NCBI GenBank assembly: GCA_965215155.1
Contig: CBDCCY010000004.1
Coordinates: 3,286,001 to 3,350,000, forward strand
Length of the DNA stretch: 64,000 bases
DNA from: JAGWAJ01 sp965215155
GTDB lineage: Bacteria; Acidobacteriota; Vicinamibacteria; Vicinamibacterales; UBA8438
Direction of reading: 5' to 3'
The notes under the pieces are model-generated. The model was not told where the DNA came from. It did not search any database and worked only from the letters and a program-made list of their open reading frames with translations. The position numbers were made by a program, and so were the translations under genes. Each line of letters opens with the position of its first letter. The stretch's first letter is position 1. Shown here piece by piece: positions 8,779-18,612 of the stretch.

Positions 8779-10349
8779 TCGTCGTCTCCGCGGGTGCCCG
8801 CGACTTCGGCCCACTCGTTGTGCAACGCTGTCGCGACGGCGTCGAACCCGGAGGGGTAGAGGCCGGTATCGGCGTTGATCTCGATCTCCCTCACGGTGGA
8901 ACTGCCGACGCCACCTTCGGCCGGTTCGAACAACCACACCCCGATGTCCTGCGCAGCCAGGTGTACGCCTTCGGATTCACGATTGCGTCGATCCTTCTGC
9001 GTGGGCCGTCCAACGACGTTGCCGAGCGCCTCGAGCACCCATTCGCTGTGTGTCGTAACGATGACGCGAACTCCCGCCTGAACCATCTCCGCGATCCGTT
9101 GCGTGAACACCACCTGCATGGCTGGATGCAAGTGCGATTCCGGTTCGTCGATGATCAATAGGTCGTTCGGGACAACGACGTGACGTAGATACAATACGAC
9201 CGGCGCGAGTTCCGACACCATGGAGGATGCGCTCGCCAGAGGAAGACCAGCCTTCCATCCACCGGGATGGTACGTGAAGTGCGGATACGCCACACCGGCG
9301 AGGCCCCCGACCTTCACAGCGCCACCGAGAATGCCGTCTTCGATGCGTTTCCCAAGCCTGCGGAGATGCTCCCTCCCGCGTCGCAAGGGTCTCCGGCGCT
9401 TGGACACCATCTCCACTAGTTGCTCGAGGAAATCACCGCGCACGCCGGAAAGCAGAGGCAATGGGTCGACCCTGCGGATCCCGGCCATCGTCGCGCTCTG
9501 GATGAGGGCGGTAATGACGGTACTGTGGGCGTTCATCAGCCCGGTCCGATCCGCAGGGAGGTAGAACGCGCGGTGACGACTCGGCAGGACGCTGTCCGCC
9601 AGCGCAGCGATGACGTCGATCGTCCAAAACGTCCGGTCGCCTTCGGAAGGCGGCTCACCGAGCATCGCCGGAGCGCGGAACACTCGGGACGGGTTACCCG
9701 GAACTCGCCAACCATCGGGGATGGTCGACTGAAACCTCCATCTCTCGTTACCGTATGTGAGTTCGTGCGCGGCCGGCGAGGAGACCCCTTCCAGCTCGTG
9801 TCGAAGCAGAATGCGCGCATGCCCGGTCCCTTCTCGGCGGACCAGATGGCTGCCGGCGGCGACGCCGAAGCAGCGCTCGATCTCCTCGCCGAGTGCCGCG
9901 CCGTGGCGCCCGAGATACCACCGCATGGCCTCCTCGACCGGCGGCGTCAGCGCGATGCCCTGTGCCGCTGGTTTCGCGGTCCGGGATGCCGAGGCAACCA
10001 GCCGTTCCACGAGGCGAGCGAGGTCGTTGTCGACGCCCTCGGGAAGGCCGAGCGCTTCCGACCCCATCGGGAACCCAAGGCGCCACCCCCGCGGACCGGC
10101 GGCGAAGTGACGATGCAAGGCGTACGCCACCGTCGCCAACCAGGACTTGCCCGTGTTGCTGGGCCCGACGAACACGGTCAACGGACGGAGATCGACGCAC
10201 GCCCGGGCAATGGGTCCAAGGTCCGTTACTTCGAGCCGCAGTGGGCGATGCGTGGGCACCGGCGCACGGATTCCCAGCGGAGGGTTGAGCTGCCCGGCCG
10301 AAGGCAACCTGCGCGACGCCCGCGGCGTTCTCAACCGCCGCGGGGCCAT
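8775..10349 (-). CDS. AAA-15/AAA-21 (OLD/RecF-like) ATPase
   Basis: A 524-residue SMC/ABC-like ATPase. Walker A is GPSNTGKS (62-69), a signature-like helix SASSMVSELAPVV follows around residue 380, Walker B is LLIIDEPESHLHPA and the H-loop is TTHSEWVLEAL. The middle insert (about 80-340) is family-specific. No TOPRIM domain is visible after the ATPase, unlike true OLD nucleases or GajA. The real start may be a GTG at 10259, because residues 1-30 of the longer form look non-native. The gene is coupled by a 4-bp overlap to the small PD-(D/E)XK-like gene. Known ATPase-plus-effector defence systems (Septu, PARIS, RloAB) share this design but have different effectors. Confidence 0.85.
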   Translation of the reverse strand: MAPRRLRTPRASRRLPSAGQLNPPLGIRAPVPTHRPLRLEVTDLGPIARACVDLRPLTVFVGPSNTGKSWLATVAYALHRHFAAGPRGWRLGFPMGSEALGLPEGVDNDLARLVERLVASASRTAKPAAQGIALTPPVEEAMRWYLGRHGAALGEEIERCFGVAAGSHLVRREGTGHARILLRHELEGVSSPAAHELTYGNERWRFQSTIPDGWRVPGNPSRVFRAPAMLGEPPSEGDRTFWTIDVIAALADSVLPSRHRAFYLPADRTGLMNAHSTVITALIQSATMAGIRRVDPLPLLSGVRGDFLEQLVEMVSKRRRPLRRGREHLRRLGKRIEDGILGGAVKVGGLAGVAYPHFTYHPGGWKAGLPLASASSMVSELAPVVLYLRHVVVPNDLLIIDEPESHLHPAMQVVFTQRIAEMVQAGVRVIVTTHSEWVLEALGNVVGRPTQKDRRNRESEGVHLAAQDIGVWLFEPAEGGVGSSTVREIEINADTGLYPSGFDAVATALHNEWAEVAGTRGDDE

Positions 10350-10424
10350 TCGATCCGACGGTGGGGTGCCGAGCGGCGCCGTCCCGCTGCTGGCGAGCGG
10401 CGTCGCCCGGAGATCTGCTGCAGC

Positions 10425-11372
10425 CTACTCCTTCACGTACTTGTGGAGCTCGGGCCGTACGGTGTCGGCCACGTAGATGTCGCCGTTCGGCGTCATCGTC
10501 ATGTAATGCGCCTCGCCGAACTCCCCGAGGCCGCGGCCGGGTTGGCCGTTGGCGCCTACCGCCATGCCGTTCTCGTCGAGCTGCAGGATCTCGCCGGCGA
10601 AGCCGCTCACCATGTACATCGTGCCGTCGGAGTGGATGTAGAGCCCGCAGGGGAGTCCCTTGTAGGCCCATTCCTTGATGTAGTTGCCCTCGCTGTCGAA
10701 GATCTGGATGCGCCGGTTCTGGCGGTCGGCGACGTAGACCATCCCCTCGGTGTCGATGACGATCGAGTGCGGGGTGTCGAACTCGCTCGGACCGATCCCC
10801 GCCTCGCCCCATGACTTCAGCAGCGAGCCCTCGGGGTCGAACTTCAGCACGTGCGGGTCGCCCCGTCCGTGGCCGACGAGGACGAAGATCTCGCCCCCGA
10901 CGCCGATGGCGAGGTCCGTCGGCTCGTCCATCAGGGGCGTGTCGTCGGAGTCGATCGTCAGCAGGACGTCGCCTTCCGGGTTCATCTTGCGCACCGTGTC
11001 GCCGTTGACGTCGGTCGTCCAGATGTGCCCTTCGCCGTCGATGCGCATCCCGTGCGGCCGGTCATACTGGCCTTGGCCCCACGCACGCACGAAGGTGCCG
11101 TCCGGCTCGAACTCCATCAACGGGTTCGGTCCCCGGTTGAAGACGAGGAGCCGATTGGTGGAGGTCCAGCCGACGCTCGACGGCGCGCCCATCTCCATGC
11201 CGTCCGGGATCTGCAGGCCGTGGGGGACAGGCCGATAGCCGAGGTCGGGCGCGTCCTCCATCTGGGCGGGGTCGGGCCCGTCGAGGACCTGAGCGCCGGC
11301 CGCGCCGGCGACGCCGAGCGCCAGGGCGGCGACGGCGGCGAACGTCGGAATCAGGCGACCTGCTGGCAGCAT
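10425..11372 (-). CDS. Secreted NHL-repeat beta-propeller (peptidyl-alpha-hydroxyglycine lyase-like)
   Basis: A 315-residue exported protein. A signal peptide (residues 1-27, ending GAAGAQ) is followed by six NHL-type blades with repeated patterns such as DRPHGMRIDGEGHIWTTD and FDTPHSIVIDTEGMVYVADR. This arrangement is typical of the NHL branch that includes peptidylamidoglycolate lyase-like proteins of soil bacteria, though activity cannot be inferred. The ATG at 11372 is preceded by a good ribosome site (AGAGGAG). It stands alone, convergent with nothing, and is transcribed away from the Uma2 gene. Confidence 0.85.
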   Translation of the reverse strand: MLPAGRLIPTFAAVAALALGVAGAAGAQVLDGPDPAQMEDAPDLGYRPVPHGLQIPDGMEMGAPSSVGWTSTNRLLVFNRGPNPLMEFEPDGTFVRAWGQGQYDRPHGMRIDGEGHIWTTDVNGDTVRKMNPEGDVLLTIDSDDTPLMDEPTDLAIGVGGEIFVLVGHGRGDPHVLKFDPEGSLLKSWGEAGIGPSEFDTPHSIVIDTEGMVYVADRQNRRIQIFDSEGNYIKEWAYKGLPCGLYIHSDGTMYMVSGFAGEILQLDENGMAVGANGQPGRGLGEFGEAHYMTMTPNGDIYVADTVRPELHKYVKE

Positions 11373-11522
11373 GTTGGGCTCCTCTTCTGGCGTGACGGCC
11401 GGCGTCGAGTCGGCGCGGCCCATCGATCGGCCGCATTGTAGCACCCGGATCCGGGGCTCGCCCGGCTGCGTCGTGGCCCGCCGGGGGGGTGCTCCACAAC
11501 GTGCTATAACTGTCCGAGCCGC

Positions 11523-12083
11523 ATGGCGACACCCGCTCCGCGCTCGCTCGTGACCGCCGAGGAGCTGTTCGCTCGACCGGACGACGGTCACCGGTGCGAG
11601 CTGGTCGCGGGCGACCTCGTTCGCATGCCCCCCTCCGGCGCCAGACACAGCGCGGTGGCCGCCCGAATCACGCGCCTGCTGGACGAGCACGCCGATGCCC
11701 ACGACCTCGGGGTCTGCGGTGCGGCGGATCCGGCGTCCGTCCTGCGCCGCAATCCGGACAGCGTTCGCGCCCCGGACGTGGGATTCATCGCTCGGCATCG
11801 GATCCCCGATACCGGCGTCCCGACCACGTACTGGCCGCTGGCGCCGGACCTCGCCGTAGAAGTCATCTCGCCCTCGGACCGCCTCTTGGACCTTCACGTC
11901 AAGATCGCCGACTACTTCGCCGCCGGAACGCGGCTCGTGTGGATCGTCGAACCGTCCACGCGGACGGTCCACGTGTACCGCTCGCCGCGCGACTTGGAGA
12001 TGATCGGGGAGGACGGCGAACTGACGGGAGGCGACGTGTTCCCGGGGTTCCGATGCTCCGTGCGGCAGGTCTTCCCTTCGTGA
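11523..12083 (+). CDS. Uma2 family (DUF820) PD-(D/E)XK putative nuclease
   Basis: A 186-residue Uma2-family protein. The fold belongs to the PD-(D/E)XK superfamily, and the visible core includes the RAPDVGF strand, then DLAVEVISPSD with the acidic residues of the site, and the later VWIVEPSTRTVHVY block. The family is very abundant in cyanobacteria and some Acidobacteria, usually in mobile or repetitive contexts; its biological role is not known. The closing block GELTGGDVFPGFRCSV is echoed in a fragment 1.6 kb downstream (13688-13827), suggesting a former second copy. Confidence 0.85.
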   Translation: MATPAPRSLVTAEELFARPDDGHRCELVAGDLVRMPPSGARHSAVAARITRLLDEHADAHDLGVCGAADPASVLRRNPDSVRAPDVGFIARHRIPDTGVPTTYWPLAPDLAVEVISPSDRLLDLHVKIADYFAAGTRLVWIVEPSTRTVHVYRSPRDLEMIGEDGELTGGDVFPGFRCSVRQVFPS

Positions 12084-12166
12084 ACGTCCAATCGGCGCTC
12101 GGGATGGGCCGCTTCGCCGGTTGGCTGACCCGGCGCCGGAGAACGGTGTCGAGAGGAGTGCGCGCA

Positions 12167-13687
<1,521 letters not shown>

Positions 13688-13827
13688 AGAAGCCCGGCGC
13701 ACGTGTCGTGCCGGAACACCTGGAGGCCGGCCGCGGTCGTCTGGTGATCCGCGAGGGCGGTGAGATCACGGGGGGCGTCGTGCTGCCTGGGTTTCGCTGC
13801 GCGGTGACTCGGCTCTTCGCCACGTGA
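13688..13827 (+). pseudogene. C-terminal fragment of a second Uma2 family gene
   Basis: Directly behind the serine hydrolase, one frame encodes a short tail with the pattern GEITGGVVLPGFRCAV ending at 13827. It matches the C terminus of the intact Uma2 protein upstream (GELTGGDVFPGFRCSV). No start or nuclease core remains. I infer a truncated paralogue, probably left by duplication or recombination between Uma2 copies. Confidence 0.65.
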
Positions 13828-13865
13828 CCGCGCTGCCGCGCGCGGCGGCTGTGCAGGCCCGCCGG

Positions 13866-14147
13866 CTATGCTGCGTCCGTCCGACCGGCGTCGGCGCGTC
13901 GGCCGCCGGCGACCGCATCGCGCAGTCCTTCAATCAGCCCTTCGACCTTGGCTACGCGTTCCCGGACCTCCGCCAGGGACCGGGCGAGGTCTGCCTGCGA
14001 CCTGGCGAGGTCTGCCTGCGATCTCGCCAGCGCCGCCAACTCCTGCCGCAACCCGCGCTGGGCCGCCAGCAGGAAGCCGGCGAGCGTCACCATCAGGAGC
14101 GTCTGCGACGTGCCGACGGCGAGAATGGCGGTCAGCTCAGTGGACAT
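13866..14147 (-). CDS. Small membrane-anchored coiled-coil protein
   Basis: A 93-residue protein with one hydrophobic segment near residues 8-28 (ILAVGTSQTLLMVTLAGFLL) and a heptad-rich tail. The tail contains a seven-residue block, RSQADLA, repeated in tandem by a 21-bp DNA repeat (about 13976-14027), then a longer predicted coiled coil. No family is recognised. It may form trimers or dimers at the inner membrane. The ribosome site is weak, so the start is uncertain. Confidence 0.5.
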   Translation of the reverse strand: MSTELTAILAVGTSQTLLMVTLAGFLLAAQRGLRQELAALARSQADLARSQADLARSLAEVRERVAKVEGLIEGLRDAVAGGRRADAGRTDAA

Positions 14148-14286
14148 GGCCTGAAGGCTCCACGATTATGCCCGAACTTCCGTTCGTCGGTGACCGTGAG
14201 CCACGCACGGACACCCGCGGGTGCCGAACGCAAGTCCGGTGCCAGCGGCTCGGGAGCTGGCCAGGCCCATCCGTGCCGCTGCAGGC

Positions 14287-15201
14287 TCACGCACTCCGAA
14301 AGGTCCGGTAACGGATCTCCAGACGCTGGCGGTCCGGCCGGTGGACGGACCGCCGGGGAACGCGGATACGCGTGCCGTGCAGTGCTTGAATGCCGTGCAC
14401 GAGGGTGGGACCGTCTTCTTCGTCCAGCAGGTCCCGACGCACCTGGACGACGTAGTCGGGTCGCACGCCGAGGAAGTTGCGGTCGAAGGCGGCGTGGTGG
14501 AGCTTGCACAGGGCCAGACCGTTCGGTACTACCGGTTCTCCGGCCTCGGCATCGGGCACTATGTGCGCCGCGTCGAGCAGCTCTGCGTGGCGGAATCTGC
14601 AGAACGCGCATTCGCGCCGGTAGGCATCCAGTACGCGCTCCCGGAACGCGCGATGGTGGAGGCGCCGACGCACCGCGGCGGTGGTGTACCGGCGCCCGTG
14701 CGTCCTCGGTGTCGTCGCGCATGGCGAGTGACGATGAGCGTGCGGCCGGCCAACGGTGTCGCTCCTCGTCGACCGCCACGGTAAAGGTGAGTCCCTCCCG
14801 GTGGTCCCCGACGACGAACACGGGCCAGGCGGGGACGTATCGTCCGGGAACCAGGCCGTGCAGGTAGACCAGCGGCAACCGCTCCTGCATCGCGAACCGC
14901 AGGCCGCGGTTGTCCGCATGCTCCGGGTCCGTGCCCCGGTATCGATAGCGCAGGAGATCGTTGGGACCGAAGGCATCGTCGTACGGACCATTGGGAGCTG
15001 TCGTGATCGAGAGCGGCGCTTCGCGCAGCACGCGCGGCTTGAAGATGCCCTTGGGTGAGAGAGCGGGACGCGCGCGCCGTCGAGCGGACAGCCGTCGGCG
15101 AGCAGCGTGCGTGGCAGCACGTCGCCGTACGCGGCCACCTGCGCCTTGAGCCACTCGAAGGCGGCGTTCCGAACCATCGCGTCCCAGGTGCGATCGAACA
15201 T
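14287..15201 (-). pseudogene. HNH endonuclease gene with two frameshifts
   Basis: Three consecutive pieces in different frames form one HNH-family protein. The N-terminal piece (from ATG 15201) has VRNAAFEWLKAQVAAYGDVL; the middle has SPKGIFKPRVL and GPYDDAFGPNDLLRYRYRG; the C-terminal piece has the HNH core with CAFCRFRHAELLDAAHIVPD and NGLALCKLHHAAFD. The first break is at about 15056-15062, where a CT pair seems duplicated in a CTCTCT run. The second is at about 14695-14697, with one extra base in a CCC run. Together they add three bases. The active-site pieces are intact, so decay is recent, or the indels are assembly errors. Confidence 0.8.
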
Positions 15202-15446
15202 GAACACACGCTCACGCGACCGGGACCGACGTCGAGCCGTCGCATCCCTCGACGCTCCGCAGCGCGGTTGGCGTACGAGCTCGCCAAGCGGTCGCTTTCC
15301 CGCTCGGGGCCAGTCTGACGGAGGCGCGCCGCGAGTGCAAACGCTGATGGTCCTCCAGGAAGCGTAGACCGTCAATCGCGCGCTCGCGAACCCGGCGGCG
15401 ATGCCAACCGCACGCCGCCGGGCACGGATTCCGGTAGCCTGCCGCA

Positions 15447-15950
15447 TCAGAAGCGGGCACCGAATCCGATGATGAGGTGGGTGGCGCCGTCGTAGTCGAC
15501 GCCAATGCGAGTGATCCAGCGTTCGCCGAGGCCGACATCGACACCGCCACCGTAACGTTCGCCGTATTCGGTCCGGGAACCGCCGATGGTACTCCCGAAC
15601 ACTCGCACGTCGGCAGCGGCGCGCAGGGCGCCAAACAGCGCGTGGGCGAACGCCTCGACGCGATCGCTACCGACGCGAAGCCGTGGCCCGACTCCGACGA
15701 AGGTGCGCGAGGCACCAACGTCGATGAAGGTGTCCTTCGAAGCGCCCGACGTGTAGCCCGCCAGGGCGGCGATTCGCAGTGCCCTCCAGACTCCCGTGTC
15801 CGCGTCGAACGCTACGCCGTCCACGTTGCCCGCGCCGTGCTGCAGGGTGGCGAAGTCGTACGAGATCGCGAATCTTGTCTGCGCCTCGGAGGGCGAGGCA
15901 ACGCACGCGAGTCCGAGCGCGAGATGCGTGGCAATGGCGATTCTCTTCAT
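15447..15950 (-). CDS. Small outer-membrane beta-barrel-like protein
   Basis: A 167-residue protein with a signal peptide (1-23, ending SPSEAQ), then alternating hydrophobic strands with many glycines and a terminal aromatic residue (IGFGARF). These are features of 8-stranded outer-membrane barrels. No specific family is recognised. It lies 40 bp downstream of the M48 protease gene on the same strand and may be cotranscribed with it. Confidence 0.65.
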   Translation of the reverse strand: MKRIAIATHLALGLACVASPSEAQTRFAISYDFATLQHGAGNVDGVAFDADTGVWRALRIAALAGYTSGASKDTFIDVGASRTFVGVGPRLRVGSDRVEAFAHALFGALRAAADVRVFGSTIGGSRTEYGERYGGGVDVGLGERWITRIGVDYDGATHLIIGFGARF

Positions 15951-15990
15951 GCTTGCTCCGTTCCTTTCTGACGGCGGTCAACCGGTGCTG

Positions 15991-17565
15991 TCACCGGGCA
16001 GCGCCGGAGGTCGATGCGTGCACCCAGCGATCCACATTGCGAAGGTCGAGATCGATTTGCTCGATGGGCTCCGTGATGAGGCCGCGAGCATCGTCATTGC
16101 CGAACACGGCCGAGACCTCGTCGTTGGGGAAGACTCTCTCCGCCGTACGTTCCCGGAGCCGTATTCGTCGCCCCGCGACTCGAACGTTGAGCGTGTTCAC
16201 GTTGTCGTCGCCGCCCAGCTCGGCGGTCGTCGAGAGTGTGGCGACGACGTCGAGCTCGTTGCGGAACGCGCGTTGCACGTCGAAGCGAAGCGTCGCGACC
16301 AACGCCCCGTTGTTCCTGATTCCGTAGAAGATGTCGTCTTCTCCGAAGGCGGCGGTGACGGTCTCCCGGGCCTTCTCGATTCGTTCGTCGATGTGGGGGT
16401 GGGTGGCAAGCAGACCTCCGCCGCGGCCGAACGGGTCGTAGGCGTCACGGGCGAATTGCAGTTTCCTGAAGGCGCCAAGCAGTGGACGGTCGCCGAGGTC
16501 GGCGTCGTTGAGATAGAAGCTGGCGAACAGGTCTGCTTCCCGCTCGCGGTCCCGCCCGTATCCGGCCAGAAAGAGCTGCGCAGTGAAGGAGGTCATGGCG
16601 GCCACGGCATCGGCCGCGGCATTGTCGCGGCCACCCGCCAGCGCTCCCAGGATGCCGGTCACGATCGAGGCGTTGCGGGCGTTCCGCCACAGGCGGTAAC
16701 TGTGACGGCTCTCGACGTGCGCGATCTCGTGGGCGAGTATGGCCGCCAGCTCATCGTCCGACTCGAGCGCCTGCAGCAGACCGCGCGTCACGAATACGTA
16801 GCCGGTCGGGACGGCGAAGGCATTGACGTCGTCGGAGTCCACGACCTGAAAGCGGTATCGGTATCCCTTCAGGGGCACGGGCCAGCGGGCCAGCACGGCG
16901 GTACCGATCCGGTCGACATCCGCCTGCAGATCCACGGAGACCGAGGGGTAGTAGGTCGCCCGCACCTGTTGCAATCCGAGCACGGCCAGGGACCGCTCCG
17001 TCTCGTAGTCCGAGACGACTGGGGTTGGGACGAAGCAGACACCGCATCGCGAGTAGCCGGCACTGCGAGCGTCCGGCTCCGTGGCGAACAGGTCCCGGTC
17101 GGGCGCCGGAGGAAGGTGGTTGGCGCCTCGAATGTGGACCTTGCGGCTTCGCCGGTTTCCCACGTACCGAAGGAAGTCGACCTCGGGTGTCGCCGTTTCG
17201 AATACCTCGTCAATCCACCGCTCGAATTCCTCGGCGCTGGGAACCGGTCCGTAGAAGTCCACACGCCCGCGGCCGAGGCGCGGACTCTCGATCTCCAACT
17301 CGATGTGGTCTCCCTCGGGGTCGGCGTCGAGAACCCGTACCGGCTCGCTCGCGCGGAGCGGGAACAGGCGGTCGCCCCGAAGCAGCGCGTAGGCCTCGTC
17401 GCCGTCGAGATAGATCTTGCGCCGACCCTCGATGGTCGGGCGCAGGACGAGATCGCGTGCTTCGATTCCACGTTCGTGGTCGTTCCAGCTCTGTGCCGCG
17501 CTGGGCGACGAAACGGCGAGCGCGAGGGGGATGAAACAGAGAGCGACGTAAGGACTTGGGGACAC
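15991..17565 (-). CDS. M48 family metalloprotease, exported
   Basis: A 524-residue zinc protease if started at GTG 17565. That start is preferred because AAGGAAGG lies about 7 bases upstream and the signal peptide (ending SSPSAAQ) begins directly. A longer form from ATG 17598 is possible. The zinc motif HEIAH is at 279-283, inside ILAHEIAHVESRHSYR, and the third ligand lies in DREREADLFA. The family includes BepA-like periplasmic proteases that look after outer-membrane proteins. A long N-terminal domain (about 30-200) with a CXXC pair (CGVC, about 174-177) precedes it and is not recognised. The neighbouring barrel gene fits an envelope role. Confidence 0.85.
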   Translation of the reverse strand: MSPSPYVALCFIPLALAVSSPSAAQSWNDHERGIEARDLVLRPTIEGRRKIYLDGDEAYALLRGDRLFPLRASEPVRVLDADPEGDHIELEIESPRLGRGRVDFYGPVPSAEEFERWIDEVFETATPEVDFLRYVGNRRSRKVHIRGANHLPPAPDRDLFATEPDARSAGYSRCGVCFVPTPVVSDYETERSLAVLGLQQVRATYYPSVSVDLQADVDRIGTAVLARWPVPLKGYRYRFQVVDSDDVNAFAVPTGYVFVTRGLLQALESDDELAAILAHEIAHVESRHSYRLWRNARNASIVTGILGALAGGRDNAAADAVAAMTSFTAQLFLAGYGRDREREADLFASFYLNDADLGDRPLLGAFRKLQFARDAYDPFGRGGGLLATHPHIDERIEKARETVTAAFGEDDIFYGIRNNGALVATLRFDVQRAFRNELDVVATLSTTAELGGDDNVNTLNVRVAGRRIRLRERTAERVFPNDEVSAVFGNDDARGLITEPIEQIDLDLRNVDRWVHASTSGAAR

Positions 17566-18007
17566 TCCCGACCTTCCTTTCTGCCGTCGCAGGTGCATCG
17601 CATGCTCCGCGGCCCAACCCGCATCGACGGCCAGCACCGACAATGACGGTTGCCGGTGTCAGAACCTGTCAGTCCTGAACGGAAGACGGACCGAGAATGG
17701 CGACTCCCGCGGGCGGCGCGCCACCTGTTCGATGCAGGGCTCGCTGCCGCTTGGGAGAACTGGAGATGCAGTCTGGCGTGCTCAGGCGCATAGTCTGAGG
17801 CCGTTGCGGAGGGAGACGATGGACGCCCGCGGGTGTTGAACGGGCGTCTGCAGGTGCGATAGCGTCGGGAGGGGCGAAGCGCAGGAGCTTGCGGTCGCAC
17901 GCTCCCGACGAGCCCTCGGGGCGCGCCAGGAGTCTGCGCCGTAGGCGTCGCCGGAGGGCTTCAATGGAAGCCCGCGCAGCCCCCCAGCGAGCCCGTCAGG
18001 GCGCGCG
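17566..18007. other. Intergenic region, no gene seen, holds a dispersed repeat
   Basis: About 440 bp between two same-strand genes. No convincing coding frame is present. A short hairpin (ACGCCCG with CGGGCGT, about 17825-17850) and the palindromic element at 17900-18006 are the only structures noticed. The promoter of the M48 gene must lie at the left end, but no clear -35/-10 pair was found. Confidence 0.5.
17900..18006 (-). repeat. Dispersed palindromic repeat, copy D
   Basis: On the minus strand this contains CTACGGCGCAGACTCCTGGC followed by a small GC hairpin. The same core GGCGCAGACTCCTGG occurs in at least five other places in the window. Two related blocks (CGAGCCC...GGGCGCGC) flank it at 17909-17928 and 17987-18006. 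Confidence 0.65.
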
Positions 18008-18571
18008 CTACCGCTTCGGGATGTTCAGCTCGGCCAGGGTCGCGACGACGTCCTCGCCGGCGGTGCTGGGGCGGACGCGCCGGTCGACCTTGAGGATGTT
18101 GCCGTCGGGCCCGATGTAGAACGTCCAGCGCTGGGCCAAGGAGCCGAAGCTGCCGCCGAAGCTCGTCAGCACGCCGTAGGCCCGGGCGGTGGCGCGGGTC
18201 GGATCGCTCAGCAGCGGGAAGTCCGCCTCGGTCGACTCTGCGAAGGCCCGGTTGGTTTCCTCGTCATCGACGCTCACCATGAAGTAGGCGACGTCGTAGG
18301 ACTTGAGCTGGTCGCTGGATGCACGCAGCGACTTGCATTCGGCCGTTCAGCCACCGGTGAACGCCTTGGGGAACCACGCCAGGACGACGGTGGTCCCGCG
18401 GTAGTCCTCCAGGCGGTGGGTTCGTCCGTCGCTGCCCGGCAGCTCGAACGCCGGGGCGGCGTCGCCGGAACGCAACTCCTGCGCCCCCGCGTTTCCGGCC
18501 ACGCCGCCGGCCGCGAGGGCCAGGGCCGCACCGTACACCAGGACGCGTTCCGTCCGCGTCATCTGTCGCAT
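18008..18571 (-). CDS. Selenocysteine-containing peroxiredoxin-like (AhpC/TSA) protein, TGA read as Sec
   Basis: Read through one in-frame TGA (18347-18349), this is a 187-residue exported redoxin. It has a signal peptide (1-31, ending NAGAQ), then the redoxin fold with AWFPKAFTGG-U75-TAEC79. In cysteine homologues position 75 is the peroxidatic Cys, so selenocysteine is placed exactly at the active site, with a possible resolving C79. The sequence after the TGA stays in the same frame and matches the rest of a peroxiredoxin (VAYFMVSVDDEETNRAFAE). A 7-bp hairpin lies 14 bases after the TGA. The ribosome site GGAGGAG precedes ATG 18571, which follows the dehydrogenase gene by about 40 bp. selA-D are not in this window. 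Confidence 0.85.
18311..18332 (-). promoter_or_regulatory. Bacterial SECIS-like hairpin
   Basis: On the coding strand GTCGCTG pairs perfectly with CAGCGAC around an 8-base loop, CGTGCATC. It starts 14 bases after the in-frame TGA, and the loop begins 21 bases after it. G is the second loop base. These values fit the general description of bacterial SECIS elements (loop roughly 16-37 bases from UGA, G among the first two loop bases). A weaker alternative pairing (ATGCA/TGCAT) overlaps it. Confidence 0.65.
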
Positions 18572-18612
18572 GCGTTCTCCTCCAACGATGTGGCCGTCCT
18601 TCCGGACAGCTC

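Noticed and set aside
18347..18349. The TGA as a simple nonsense mutation or frameshift
   Set aside because: The frame is identical on both sides, the codon lies exactly at the catalytic position and a SECIS-like hairpin follows. A random stop at that codon would be an unlikely coincidence. It remains formally possible.
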